DNA from: Streptomyces albus subsp. albus
Lineage (GTDB): Bacteria; Actinomycetota; Actinomycetes; Streptomycetales; Streptomycetaceae
Direction of reading: 5' to 3'
DNA length: 64,000 bases
Assembly: GCF_000719865.1 (NCBI RefSeq)
Contig: NZ_JOID01000007.1
Coordinates: 62,001 to 126,000, forward strand
The position numbers and the translations under genes were made by a program. How positions within the stretch are numbered: the first letter of the stretch is position 1; each line of letters starts with the position of its first letter. A model generated the notes under the pieces. That model saw only the letters and a list, made by a program, of their open reading frames with translations, was not told the origin of the DNA and did no database searches. Below are positions 30,751 through 40,092 of this stretch, piece by piece.

Positions 30751-30761
30751 CGAAAGTTTCG
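30751..30761. promoter_or_regulatory. CGAAAGTTTCG operator candidate
   Basis: An 11-bp perfect dyad located just upstream of the GH43 promoter candidate and 187 bp before the LacI gene. It resembles CGAAAATTTTCG before the xylanase gene. It is the obvious candidate target of the adjacent LacI-family regulator. Confidence 0.55.
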
Positions 30762-30947
30762 GAATACCCGTCCCCGCCGCACCGCCGGGCCCGCGCCCCG
30801 GCCCGTCTCATCCGCTGGGACATCGGTCTTCTGCGGTGACGCGGCGCGATCTACAGTGGTGGCCGGCCGCTGCCCGGCCGGTACCGCGGGGGGACTCGGG
30901 CTGTCCTGAGTGTGATCCGCGAGGCCGTGGAGCGGAAGGGGAAAGCG

Positions 30948-32135
30948 ATGGCTCGTACCGGGAGCGCCGCGGGCCCGACCCTGGCGGTGATCGCCCGCGA
31001 GGCCGGGGTGTCGGTGCCGACCGCCTCCAAGGTCCTCAACGGCCGCGCCGATGTGGCCCCGGACACCCGACGCCGCGTCACCGAGGTGCTGGAGCGGCTG
31101 GGTTATGTGCGCCGTCCGCGCGCCGGGGCGCCGAAGGCGCGGCCCGCGATGGTCGATCTGGTGGTGCGCTCCCCCGACGGCCCCGGCACGGGCGCGGTGC
31201 TGCACGGCGTCATGGAGGCCGCGCGCGACGCGGGGCTGGAGGTGGTGGTCTCGGTGGCGGACGGGCCCGGCGGGCCGGACGGCCGGCGGGCGGGACCCGG
31301 GTGGCCGGAGAGGCTGGCGGCCCGCGGCTCCGCCGGGGTGCTGTTCCATCTGCCCGGGCTCAGCCCCCGCCAGTACGCCTGGCTGGAGGGCCACGGCATT
31401 CCGTACGTCCTCATCGATCCCGCGCTCCGTCCGCCGCCCGGCACCGTGCAGGTCGGCACGGACGACCAGCGCGGCGGGGCGGTGGCGACCGGCCATCTGC
31501 TGGCCCTGGGCCACCGCCGGATCGCGGTCCTCGCCGCCCGTCCCGGCACACCGCGCGGTGACGCCCGGCTGGCCGGCCACCGCGCGGCCCTGGCGGCGGC
31601 GGGCGTCACGCCCCGGCCCGAGTACGTACGGCACGGGGAATCCGAACGGGCCTGCGCGCGGCGGCGGACGCTCGCCCTCCTCGGCCTGCCGGAGCCGCCC
31701 ACCGCGCTGTTCGCCTGCTCGGACGTGATGGCCCTCGGTGCCTACGAGGCCCTGGCCGTCCGGGGGTTACGGGTCCCCGCGGACCTCAGCGTCGTGGGCT
31801 TCGGGGACCTGCCGGAGGCCGGCTGGGCGTCACCGGGCCTGACCACGGTGCGCCGGCCGCTCTCCGCGATGGCCGCGGCCGCGCTACGGCTGCTGGCCGG
31901 GATGATGCGCGGGGAGCGTCCGGAGTCACCCCGCACCGAGCTGTCCACCCGCCTCGTCCCCCGGCACAGCACGGCACCGGCGGCCCCGCGGCCGGCGCGT
32001 TCCCTCCGCGCCTCCGCCCCGGCGGCGGGCGGCCTCCCGGCGGGGCCCGTGCCCGGCGGTCCCGCGGCCGGCCGGGGGGACGGACCGGCCCGGGAATCCG
32101 GGCCTGTACCGCGGGCCACCGCCGTGGCACAGTGA
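30948..32135 (+). CDS. LacI-family transcriptional regulator
   Basis: A 395-residue regulator. Residues about 8-60 hold the LacI HTH (LAVIAREAGVSVPTASKVLNGRADVAPDTRRRV) and residues 65-340 the periplasmic-binding-like effector domain with VGTDDQRGGAVATGHLLALGHRRIAVL. The last 50 residues are an Ala/Pro/Gly-rich tail not usual for the family. GGAAGGGG precedes the ATG at 30948. It is divergent from the GH43-GH43-DUF2264 cluster and probably represses it; the HTH wording is that of streptomycete regulators of xylan and cellulose sugars (BxlR, CebR relatives). Confidence 0.92.
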   Translation: MARTGSAAGPTLAVIAREAGVSVPTASKVLNGRADVAPDTRRRVTEVLERLGYVRRPRAGAPKARPAMVDLVVRSPDGPGTGAVLHGVMEAARDAGLEVVVSVADGPGGPDGRRAGPGWPERLAARGSAGVLFHLPGLSPRQYAWLEGHGIPYVLIDPALRPPPGTVQVGTDDQRGGAVATGHLLALGHRRIAVLAARPGTPRGDARLAGHRAALAAAGVTPRPEYVRHGESERACARRRTLALLGLPEPPTALFACSDVMALGAYEALAVRGLRVPADLSVVGFGDLPEAGWASPGLTTVRRPLSAMAAAALRLLAGMMRGERPESPRTELSTRLVPRHSTAPAAPRPARSLRASAPAAGGLPAGPVPGGPAAGRGDGPARESGPVPRATAVAQ

Positions 32136-32145
32136 ACCAGGCCGC

Positions 32146-32159
32146 TGGGAACGCTCCCA
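32146..32159. promoter_or_regulatory. CebR-box-like operator upstream of the sugar dehydrogenase gene
   Basis: TGGGAACGCTCCCA differs at one position from the streptomycete cellobiose-responsive CebR box TGGGAGCGCTCCCA. It lies 95 bp upstream of the PQQ-type dehydrogenase start, just after the LacI gene stop. Confidence 0.65.
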
Positions 32160-32254
32160 CCCGGGCTGTCGCGCCCCACCGCGCCCGGGACCGCCGGCGG
32201 ACCGGACGAGAAGCCTGCCGTCACGAGGCACCCCCCACCTCCCCAGGAGTCGCT

Positions 32255-33493
32255 ATGTCCCGAGGAAAGCGGATCGGCCGCTTAATCCTCGCCGTCACGC
32301 TGACCGCCGCCGTGGCACCGGTCAGCTGGGCGGCGGAGTCACAGTTCGGTGACCGCGAGCACGAGCGCGCGGCCGCCACCGGCCTCCCGGCCGCCGCCGA
32401 GCCGGCGCCGCTGGAGGATCTGACCGTCAGCACCACCCAGGTGGCCGCCGGTCTGCGGCGCCCCACCGCCATCGCCTCCCCCGACGACGCCACCGGCCGG
32501 CTGTTCATCACCGAGAAGGCCGGCACCGTACGCGTCTACCACCCGGATACCGGCTTGGCCGCCGAACCCCTGCTCGACCTCACCGGCCGTGTCAACGCGA
32601 ACGACAACGAGCGCGGACTGCTGGGGATCGCCCCGGCCCCCGACTTCGAGGAGAGCCGGCTTCTCTACGCCGCCTACACCCGCAGCTCCGACAACGCCGT
32701 CACCCTCGCCCGGATCGACGTCCGCGAGGGCGGTGTGGAGGAGCTCCTCACCCAGGAGCACGACCAGTACTCCAACCACAACGGCGGCCATCTCGCCTTC
32801 GGCCCCGACGGCTACCTGTACTGGAGCATCGGCGACGGCGGCGGCTCCGGCGACCCGTTCGACAGCGGGCAGCGCCTGGACACCCTGCTCGGCAAGATCC
32901 TCCGGCTGGACGTCGGCCCGGACTGCCGCGCGGGGGCCGCCGCCTCCTGTGTGCCGGAGGACAACCCCTTCGTGGACCGCCCGGGCGCCCGGCCCGAGAT
33001 CTGGGCTTACGGTCTGCGCAACCCCTGGCGCTTCTCCCTCGACGAGGCCGACGGCTCGCTGTGGATCGGCGATGTGGGCCAGGGCAGCTGGGAGGAGGTG
33101 GACCACCTGGCCGCCGACGAGGGCGGGGCGAACCTCGGCTGGTCCTGCATGGAGGGTCCGGAAGTCCTCAACGCGGACCAGTGCGACCCGGACGCCGACT
33201 ACACCGACCCGGTGTTCAGCTACCCGTCCTCCGTCGCCGGCTGCTCGGTGATCGGCGGGCCGGTCTACCGGGGCGAGGAGTACGCCGGACTGGCCGGCGG
33301 CACGTATCTGGCCACCGACTACTGCTCCTCCACCGTCTGGGGCATCCGGCCCGGCCCCGACGGCTACGCCAACGCCGAGATCGGGGAGTTCCCGACCCAG
33401 GTCACGAGCTTCGGCGAGGACGAGAACGGCGAACTGTACGTCGCCAACGACCTGCCGGGACAGCTGCACCGGGTCTCCTTCGCGACGCGCTGA
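32255..33493 (+). CDS. Exported PQQ-dependent sugar dehydrogenase-like protein
   Basis: A 412-residue protein with a signal peptide (RIGRLILAVTLTAAVAPVSWA-AE) and a six-bladed propeller of the soluble aldose dehydrogenase (GSDH/YliI) type. Typical blocks are GLRRPTAIA, FITEKAGTVRVY, ERGLLGIA, HNGGHLAFGPDGYLYWSIGDGG, AYGLRNPWRFSLD and GWSCMEG. Six Cys suggest disulfides outside the cell. It probably oxidises sugars at the cell surface with PQQ. AGGAG lies before the ATG at 32255. The upstream near-perfect CebR box suggests induction by cellobiose or similar sugars. Confidence 0.88.
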   Translation: MSRGKRIGRLILAVTLTAAVAPVSWAAESQFGDREHERAAATGLPAAAEPAPLEDLTVSTTQVAAGLRRPTAIASPDDATGRLFITEKAGTVRVYHPDTGLAAEPLLDLTGRVNANDNERGLLGIAPAPDFEESRLLYAAYTRSSDNAVTLARIDVREGGVEELLTQEHDQYSNHNGGHLAFGPDGYLYWSIGDGGGSGDPFDSGQRLDTLLGKILRLDVGPDCRAGAAASCVPEDNPFVDRPGARPEIWAYGLRNPWRFSLDEADGSLWIGDVGQGSWEEVDHLAADEGGANLGWSCMEGPEVLNADQCDPDADYTDPVFSYPSSVAGCSVIGGPVYRGEEYAGLAGGTYLATDYCSSTVWGIRPGPDGYANAEIGEFPTQVTSFGEDENGELYVANDLPGQLHRVSFATR

Positions 33494-33710
33494 CGCCTCC
33501 GGGCGTCTCCCGGCACCGCCCGCACCGCCGGCACCGTCGGCAACCGCCCGGCACCGCCGGTACGGCCCGGTGCGGGCGGGGGCGCACCGGCGGGCGGGCG
33601 ACGCCGCAGCCGCCCCGGGCGGCGCGCGTTCCCGGCCACCCGGGGCGGGGGGCGGGGGTCGCAGGTGCGGCGCCCGCCCCCGAACCCGTGCCCGCCCGCC
33701 CCCGGCGCCG

Positions 33711-34505
33711 TCAGCCGGCCGGGAGCTCCACTCCCGTCAGCTCCGCGCAGGCGGCGAGCAGTCCGTCCTGCACTCCCAGGTCGTACGCGGCCGGGTTGGC
33801 CCGCAGTTCCTGCCGCCGCTTGAAGTAACGGCCCGTCACCCGAGCGGCCGGGTCCTCGCCGGTGGCCAGCCACACCTGGGTCTCCGCGCCCTCCGGCAGG
33901 CCGCCGGTGGCGTTGGGCCCGCCCATCCGGGTCCGGATCCAACCCGGGTCGACGGCGTTGCTGAGGGTGCCGGTCCAGCGGCGCGCGACCGCGAACGCCA
34001 GGACCACGTCGAGGAGTTTGGAGTCCGAGTACGCCTTCATGCCGTCCCACGGCCTGCGCTCGTACTGCAGGTCGTCGAGGTCGGCGGTGCCGTCCGCCTC
34101 CAGTCCGGAGGTCAGGTACACCAGCCGGCGGGGCCTCGGCATCAGTGCGGTGAGGAGGTAAGGGGCCAACACGTTCGTCTGGAAGATGCGTTCCAGCTTG
34201 TCCTCGGTGACACTGCGCCAGGCCGCTCCCCCGCCGACGCCCGCGTTGTGGATCACCACATCGAAGGGTCCCGCCGCGGCCGCCGCCTCCGCCAGTTCGC
34301 GGGTGCCCGTCAGCGAGGCGAGATCGCCGGCGACCACGCCGGCGGCCTGCGGCACCGCCGCGCGGGCCTCCTCCGCGCGCACCGTGTTCCGGGCGTGCAG
34401 CACCACCCGGTGCCCCGCGGCGGCCAGTGTCGCCGCCGTCTCGCGCCCGATGCCGTCCGCCGACCCGGTGATGAACACGCTGATCCCGTCGCCCGTGTCG
34501 TCCAT
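33711..34505 (-). CDS. Short-chain dehydrogenase/reductase
   Basis: A 264-residue SDR with TGSADGIGRETA, HNAGVGGG and catalytic Y-S-D-S-K. The central VYLTSGLEADGTADLDDLQYERRPWDG resembles retinol-dehydrogenase/WW-domain oxidoreductase-like SDRs. The substrate is unknown. GGAGAC lies before the ATG at 34505. It is convergent with the sugar dehydrogenase gene and has no clear partner. Confidence 0.9.
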   Translation of the reverse strand: MDDTGDGISVFITGSADGIGRETAATLAAAGHRVVLHARNTVRAEEARAAVPQAAGVVAGDLASLTGTRELAEAAAAAGPFDVVIHNAGVGGGAAWRSVTEDKLERIFQTNVLAPYLLTALMPRPRRLVYLTSGLEADGTADLDDLQYERRPWDGMKAYSDSKLLDVVLAFAVARRWTGTLSNAVDPGWIRTRMGGPNATGGLPEGAETQVWLATGEDPAARVTGRYFKRRQELRANPAAYDLGVQDGLLAACAELTGVELPAG

Positions 34506-34785
34506 GGTGTCTCCTCTTCCTCTGCGGCCGCTCCGGCCGGTGGCGGCCGGGTCCGCGGGGTGGATGTCATGGCGTTGCGGAACGACGGTACGACGGACGC
34601 GATGCGCGCGGGGCGGCGCCCCGGCCGCGGTGCGGCGCGGTGGCGGGCCGGCGGCGGTGCGGACGGCGGTGCGCGGCGCGGGCGGGCACGAGGGCACCGC
34701 CGGCGCATTGTGGCACCGGGGGGCCACCCGGCCCGCGGCCGGACGGCCCCCCGTCAGAGCTCCGGGAAGCCCCCGGTCCCGGCCG

Positions 34786-35982
34786 CTAAGAACAGGTGTT
34801 CCGGCTCGTGTTGACGAGGTTGAGGTTGCGGTAGGTGATGTTCGAGCCGCAGGGGCTCTCCCTGAGGGCCGAGTTGGTGACCGTCAGGTTCTGCAGGGTG
34901 ATGTCGCGGGTGTTGGCGAACTCGGAGCGGGCGGCGATCCGGATGTCGCCCGGTCCGGAGACGGTGCCGCCCTGGGCCGCGATGTTCACGTTGTAGCAGT
35001 TCTCGATCAGGATGGCGTTGCTTCCGGTGTTCGCGATGTCCACCCGGTCGATGACGGCGCCGCCGCTCTCCGAGACGCAGAAGACGCCGCGTCCGCCGCC
35101 CCGCGCGATGACCTGGCCGACCCGGACGTTGACCGGGTAGCCGTCACCGATGCGGCCGTTGCGGTTGGCCATCCGGAAGGCCGCGTAGCCGGTGCCGGTC
35201 CCGGCGCCGTCGGCGTCCACCGTCCCGACGGTCGCGTTCACCGTGTCGTTCAGCAGCAGTCCGGAGTAGCCGGTGTCGCGGGCGGTGACGGTGCCGATCG
35301 TCAGTCCGTCCACACCGTAGGTCTCGACGCCGTGCGCGCCGGTCCCGGAGACGTAGACGTTGTCGATGCGGATGTTGCGGGAGCGCACCGAGCGGTCGCC
35401 GTGGTTGTCGATGCGGACGCCCAGGCCGCCGGAGAGGCGCATGTCGATCTGGCCGAGCGTCACGTTCTCGACGTTCCGCAGGAAGATGCCGTACAGCGGG
35501 GCGCCGGTGAGGGTCAGGTGCTGGACCTCCACGTCACGGGCGCCGCGGGCGTAGACCGGCGCCTGGTCCCCCGAGCCCGAGCCGGTCACGTTGATGGTCC
35601 CGCAGACGTCGAGCACGGTGTAGCTCGGCAGGGAGAGCCGGGACCCGGCGCTCATCGAGCCGGAGCCCCGGACCACGACCCGCTGCTTGGAGGTCCGGCC
35701 GGGCGACAGGCTGCCGACGGCCGCGCGCATCGCCGAGAGCATGTCGGTGCCGCTGTAGCCGGGCGCGGTCCAGGTGTTGCCGTTGCGGACGGCCTCGGCC
35801 TGGTAGCTGCCGGTGCCGCAGTCGGCGGCCGGTGCGGCGGCGGCAGCGGGGGCGGCCGGCGCCGCCGCGCCGGTGTCGCGGGCCTGTCCGGGTGTGGCGA
35901 CGAGCAGACCGATCAGCGCGGCCAGGGCCGTTCCGGTGGCGGCCAGGGCCGTTCCGCGTCGTCCTCGCGGTGTGGAAGACAT
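34786..35982 (-). CDS. Secreted right-handed beta-helix protein (pectate lyase-like fold)
   Basis: A 398-residue exported protein with a signal peptide (TALAATGTALAALIGLLVATPGQA) and a long array of short beta-helix turns rich in N-x-T-[IV] (NVTLGQIDMR, NATVGTVDADG, GLTIGTVTARD). The fold is that of pectate lyases, rhamnogalacturonases and related carbohydrate enzymes; the catalytic residues cannot be fixed by eye. AAAGGAG precedes the ATG at 35982. Two LacI-type dyads lie upstream (36051, 36201), so sugar control is likely. It fits the polysaccharide-degradation region. Confidence 0.8.
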   Translation of the reverse strand: MSSTPRGRRGTALAATGTALAALIGLLVATPGQARDTGAAAPAAPAAAAAPAADCGTGSYQAEAVRNGNTWTAPGYSGTDMLSAMRAAVGSLSPGRTSKQRVVVRGSGSMSAGSRLSLPSYTVLDVCGTINVTGSGSGDQAPVYARGARDVEVQHLTLTGAPLYGIFLRNVENVTLGQIDMRLSGGLGVRIDNHGDRSVRSRNIRIDNVYVSGTGAHGVETYGVDGLTIGTVTARDTGYSGLLLNDTVNATVGTVDADGAGTGTGYAAFRMANRNGRIGDGYPVNVRVGQVIARGGGRGVFCVSESGGAVIDRVDIANTGSNAILIENCYNVNIAAQGGTVSGPGDIRIAARSEFANTRDITLQNLTVTNSALRESPCGSNITYRNLNLVNTSRNTCS

Positions 35983-36050
35983 ACCACGTCTCCTTTCGGA
36001 GCGGGTGAGAGTCGGGTGGGGGGTGAGGGAGCGTTCGGCGTGGCGGCCGA

Positions 36051-36062
36051 GGAAGCGCTTTC
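36051..36062. promoter_or_regulatory. LacI-type operator candidate GGAAGCGCTTTC
   Basis: One mismatch from the symmetric GAAAGCGCTTTC with the central CG typical of LacI-family sites, about 70 bp upstream of the beta-helix gene. Confidence 0.5.
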
Positions 36063-36200
36063 ACGCCGCCCCGGAACGTAGCAAGCGGCCCCCGGAGCGT
36101 CAATCAGCCCCGATGACGGGCCAGTTGCTGTGGACCAGGGGACATTCCCGTGATATCGCCCCCGACCTCCGCTGCTCCACAACGGGCAGACCGGACGGGG

Positions 36201-36214
36201 AGCAAACGCTTGCT
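36201..36214. promoter_or_regulatory. Second LacI-type dyad AGCAAACGCTTGCT
   Basis: Arms AGCAA/TTGCT around ACGC with a central CG, about 220 bp upstream of the beta-helix gene and 490 bp before mnhA. It could serve either gene. The rest of the gap up to 36690 shows no gene or other structure that I recognise. Confidence 0.4.
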
Positions 36215-36703
36215 GCGACCGCCCCAGCCCCGTGCGGTACGACCGCCCCGCGCCGCGCCGTGCGGCGCCGTGCGGGCCGAGCGCACCGGTCCGCGACTTA
36301 CGGTGTTCCCGGGACGGTGATCAGGGCCGCCGCGACGATCACCGCCCCGGGCCGTCGGCCCGTCGCCGGAAGCCGGCCGGGTGCTCCGGAAGCGCCGATG
36401 GCGCCTGACGCGTCCGGAGGTCTTCCGCGTTCCGGCGGGCACCCGGCCGGCGGTGCCGGGGCCGCCGGCCCCGGCACCGCCGACGAACCGTCAGCGGACC
36501 GCCAACGGACCGCCTCTGGAGGACTGGCGCATGGCACGAGCGGGCGACCGCACCACCGGGCACCCCGGGCACCGGTCCTCCGTGCCCCCGTCCCCGGCCT
36601 CCCGTGCCCGGCCGGCCGGCCGCCGCGTCTTCCCGTCCCCCGGACGGACCCTTCCGGCCGGCCCCGTCCGCCGTCCCCCCGTACCGGAGGAGTGGTCCCG
36701 GCC

Positions 36704-39604
36704 GTGCTCCTCCTGCTGACCGCTCACGCCGTGCCGGCGGCGGCGCTTCCGTGGGCGGCCCGCCGCGCCGGACGCGCCGTCTGGGTGATCGCGGCGCTGC
36801 CGCTCCTGACGGCCCTGGTGTGGAGCGCCGTCCGGGCGCCGGACGTGCTCCGCGGTACGCCCGTGCGGGAGAGCCTCGCCTGGGCGCCCTCCCTGGGACT
36901 GAGCCTGGACCTGCGGCTCGACGCCCTGTCCCTGCTCATGGTGTGGGTGATCAGCGGGGTGGGGGCGGCCGTCCTGGCCTACAGCGCGTACTACACCGAA
37001 CGGGACACCGGCCGGGAGGCGGGGCTGCTGCTGGCCTTCGCCGGGGCCATGACGGGCCTGGTCCTCGCCGACAACCTCTTCGTGCTCTACGCCTTCTGGG
37101 AACTGACCACGGTCGCGTCCTACTTCCTCATCGCCGGTCCGGACCGCCCCCGGGAGCGCCGCCGGGCGGCGGAGCAGGCGCTGCTGACGACCGTCGCGGG
37201 CGGGCTCGCCCTGCTGGCGGGACTCGTCGTCCTCGGGCAGGCCGCGGGCACCTACCGGATCTCCGGCATCCTGGCCGACCCGCCGCGCGGCACCCCGGTG
37301 ACGGTGGCGGTGGTGCTGCTGCTGGTCGGCGCGTTCGCCAAGTCCGCCCAGATGCCGCTGCACGGCTGGCTGCCCGCGGCCATGGTCGCGCCCACTCCGG
37401 TGAGCGCCTATCTGCACGCCGCCGCGATGGTCAAGGCGGGGGTGTACCTGGTGGCACGGTTCGCGCCCGGTTTCGCCGACGTCCCCCCGTGGCGGCCGGC
37501 GGTGTTCGCCGTCGGGCTGCTGAGCATGGTCCTGGGTGCCTGGCGGGCCCTGCGCGAGACGGATCTGAAGAGGCTGCTCGCCTACGGCACAATCAGCGAA
37601 CTGGGCCTGCTGATGGTGCTGTTCGGTGCCGGTACCCGCACGGCCGCGATGGCCGGGGTGGTGATGCTGACGGCGCACGCCGCCTTCAAGAGCGCGCTCT
37701 TCCTCGTCACCGGCATCCTGGACCGGCAGGCGGGCACGCGGGACGTACGCAGACTCTCCGGCGCGGGCCGCCGCATGCCCGGCGTGTTCGCCGCGGCCCT
37801 GCTCGCCGCCCTCTCCATGGCGGGTGTGCCGCCGCTGCTGGGCTTCCTCGGCAAGGAAGCCGGCTACGAGGCGTTCCTGCACGGCACGGAGACCGGCGGC
37901 GGCCTCCCGGTGGTGGCCGGGCTGGTCCTGGGCTTCGTCCTCACGGTGGCGTACGCCGGCCGGTTTCTGTGGGGCGCCTTCGCCCGCAAGCCGTGGGCGG
38001 AGCCGGTGGTCCCGGACCGGCCGGCCCGCGGCTTCCTCGCCCCGGCGGCGCTCCTGTCGGCGGCGGGTCCGGCCCTGGGCCTGTGGTACCAGGGCATGGC
38101 GGCCCCCGCGCGCGCCTACGCGGACGGCTACCCGGCCGGCCCGGAGGGCCCGTACAAGCTCGCCCTCTGGCACGGTCTCACCCCCGCCCTGGGACTGTCC
38201 GTGCTGACGCTGCTGCTGGGAGCCGCGCTGTACGCGGCCGACCGCGAGCGGGTCCGCGGGACGCTCCCGCGCTGGAAGACCCTCGTGCGGCTGCCGGACT
38301 CCCAGCGCGCGTACGGGCGGACGGCCCGCGCGACCGGCACGCTGGCGCTGCGGCTGGCGCGCTCCACCCAGGTCGGCTCGCTCCCCGTCTACCTGACGGT
38401 GCTCCTGTGCACCGTGCTGGTCCTGCCGGGGGCCGCCCTGGCCATCGCCGGGACGGGCCCGGGCGGGGTCAGGCTGTGGACCTCGCCCGTACAACTGCCG
38501 CTCGCCCTGGTCGTCCTGGCCGCGGCCGCTGCGGTGGCGGCGACCCGGCACCGGCTGACCGGGGTGCTGCTGACGGGAGCGGTCGGTTACGGCGTGGCCG
38601 GGCTGTTCCTGCTCCGCGGCGCTCCGGACCTGGCCCTCACCCTGCTGCTGGTGGAGACGCTGACGCTGGTGGTCATGGTGTTCGTGCTGCGCCGGATGCC
38701 GGCCCGTTTCACGCCCGAGCGGTCGGCTCTGTGGACCAGGGTCCTGCAGGGGGCGCTGGCCGCGGCCGTCGGGGTCCTCGTCGGTCTCTTCTCCCTGACC
38801 GCGGCCGGTGCCCGCCGGGCTCCGGCGGCCGTCGGGGAGTACGTCCGCCTGCTGCCGGAGACCGGTGCCCACAACGTCGTCAACGCGATCATCGTGGACT
38901 TCCGGGCCCTGGACACCCTCGGGGAGATCGCCGTGGTGCTGGTCGCGGCGCTGGGAGTGGTGAGCCTGGCGGGGGTCCGGCGGCCGGTCGGGGACGAGGC
39001 CGGGCCGGGCCGCACGGGGGGCGGCGGGGTCCGCGCCGGCCGGGAACCGGGTGACCGGGCCGCGCCCGCGCCGACGGCCCAGTGGGACGAACCCCGCGAG
39101 CACTGGGTGCCCGGGGGAAGCGAACTGCCGGGCAGCGAACGGTCATTGCTTCTGGAGACCGGCACCTGGCTGACCTTCCCCTCCCTCATGGTGGTCTCCG
39201 TGTTCCTGCTGTTCTCCGGGCACAACCACCCCGGCGGCGGGTTCGCGGGCGGCCTGGTGGCGGGCCTCGCGTGCGTCCTGCGCTATGTCGTGAGCGGCCG
39301 GGACGGCCTGGGAGCCGCCGTGCGGGTCGACGCCGGCCTTGTCGCGGGCGGTGGACTGGCCCTGGCCGCCGGGTCCGGCCTGGTACCGGCCTTCCTCGGA
39401 GCCGAACCCCTGACCGGCTTCCTCGTGAAGACGCGCCTGCCGCTCCTGGGGGACCTGAAGTTCTCCACCACGCTCTTCTTCGACGTGGGCGTCTACCTGC
39501 TGGTGCTCGGGGTCGCGCTCAAGCTGCTGTCGGCCCTGGGCACGAACCTCGCTCCCGCCCCGCGGCGGACGCGGAAGTCGGCGGAAGGAGACCTCACCCG
39601 GTGA
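36704..39604 (+). CDS. mnhA: Mnh/Mrp Na+/H+ antiporter subunit A with fused B domain
   Basis: A 966-residue membrane protein. Residues about 1-480 form the NuoL/ND5-like channel (LFVLYAFWELTTVASYFLIAG, SAQMPLHGWLPAAMVAPTPVSAYLHAA), then more helices with the MnhB-related DUF4040 region. The C-terminal 150 residues are a MnhB domain (FPSLMVVSVFLLFSGHNHPGGGFAGGLVAGLA). The A-B fusion is usual in actinobacteria. With subunits C-G it exchanges Na+ for H+ for pH and salt homeostasis. The start is uncertain: GTG 36704 has GGAGGAG 11 nt before it; GTG 36692 is too close to that site. The next gene starts in its stop. Confidence 0.92.
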   Translation: MLLLLTAHAVPAAALPWAARRAGRAVWVIAALPLLTALVWSAVRAPDVLRGTPVRESLAWAPSLGLSLDLRLDALSLLMVWVISGVGAAVLAYSAYYTERDTGREAGLLLAFAGAMTGLVLADNLFVLYAFWELTTVASYFLIAGPDRPRERRRAAEQALLTTVAGGLALLAGLVVLGQAAGTYRISGILADPPRGTPVTVAVVLLLVGAFAKSAQMPLHGWLPAAMVAPTPVSAYLHAAAMVKAGVYLVARFAPGFADVPPWRPAVFAVGLLSMVLGAWRALRETDLKRLLAYGTISELGLLMVLFGAGTRTAAMAGVVMLTAHAAFKSALFLVTGILDRQAGTRDVRRLSGAGRRMPGVFAAALLAALSMAGVPPLLGFLGKEAGYEAFLHGTETGGGLPVVAGLVLGFVLTVAYAGRFLWGAFARKPWAEPVVPDRPARGFLAPAALLSAAGPALGLWYQGMAAPARAYADGYPAGPEGPYKLALWHGLTPALGLSVLTLLLGAALYAADRERVRGTLPRWKTLVRLPDSQRAYGRTARATGTLALRLARSTQVGSLPVYLTVLLCTVLVLPGAALAIAGTGPGGVRLWTSPVQLPLALVVLAAAAAVAATRHRLTGVLLTGAVGYGVAGLFLLRGAPDLALTLLLVETLTLVVMVFVLRRMPARFTPERSALWTRVLQGALAAAVGVLVGLFSLTAAGARRAPAAVGEYVRLLPETGAHNVVNAIIVDFRALDTLGEIAVVLVAALGVVSLAGVRRPVGDEAGPGRTGGGGVRAGREPGDRAAPAPTAQWDEPREHWVPGGSELPGSERSLLLETGTWLTFPSLMVVSVFLLFSGHNHPGGGFAGGLVAGLACVLRYVVSGRDGLGAAVRVDAGLVAGGGLALAAGSGLVPAFLGAEPLTGFLVKTRLPLLGDLKFSTTLFFDVGVYLLVLGVALKLLSALGTNLAPAPRRTRKSAEGDLTR

Positions 39605-40092
39605 GAACACCCGACATCGTCCTCGCCGTCGTGGTCGGCGGGCTGTTCGCCGTGGGCTTTCTGCTGATGATGCAGCGGTCGCTGATGCGGATCGTGCTCG
39701 GCTTCATCCTCCTGGGACACGGCACGAATCTGCTGCTGCTCTCGGCGGGACGTCCGGGAGAGCCGCCCCTGACGGACGGGAGTGCGGCGGAGCCCGGGCG
39801 GTACGCCGATCCGCTGCCGCAGGCCATGGCCCTCACCTCCGTCGTGATCACGTTCGGGCTCACGGCCTTCCTGCTCGCCCTGGCCTACCGGTCCTGGTGG
39901 CTGACCGGCCACGACGAGGTGCGGGACGACGTGGAGGACCGGCGGATCGGCACGGCCCGGGAACGCGCCCGGCCGGCGGCGCCGGCAGCCGGGGCGGGAT
40001 GGCCGGGGGCCTCCGGGTCCCGGCCCTCCACGGCCGGCGGACCGGACGGGACCGGCGGGACGGGGAGCCACCCGGCGGAGGGAAACCCGTGA
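39601..40092 (+). CDS. mnhC: Mnh/Mrp antiporter subunit C
   Basis: A 163-residue NuoK-like protein with three helices (DIVLAVVVGGLFAVGFLLMM, RIVLGFILLGHGTNLLLLSAG, QAMALTSVVITFGLTAFLLALAY). It carries an extra Ala/Gly/Pro-rich tail of about 45 residues beyond the usual length. The start GTG overlaps the mnhA stop and its stop overlaps the mnhD start (GTGA both times), so translation is coupled. Confidence 0.92.
   Translation: MRTPDIVLAVVVGGLFAVGFLLMMQRSLMRIVLGFILLGHGTNLLLLSAGRPGEPPLTDGSAAEPGRYADPLPQAMALTSVVITFGLTAFLLALAYRSWWLTGHDEVRDDVEDRRIGTARERARPAAPAAGAGWPGASGSRPSTAGGPDGTGGTGSHPAEGNP

Noticed and set aside
36491..39103. An 870-codon minus-strand frame
   Set aside because: It is antisense to mnhA and low in complexity (Gln/Gly/Arg/His-rich), while the plus-strand frame gives a clear antiporter subunit.
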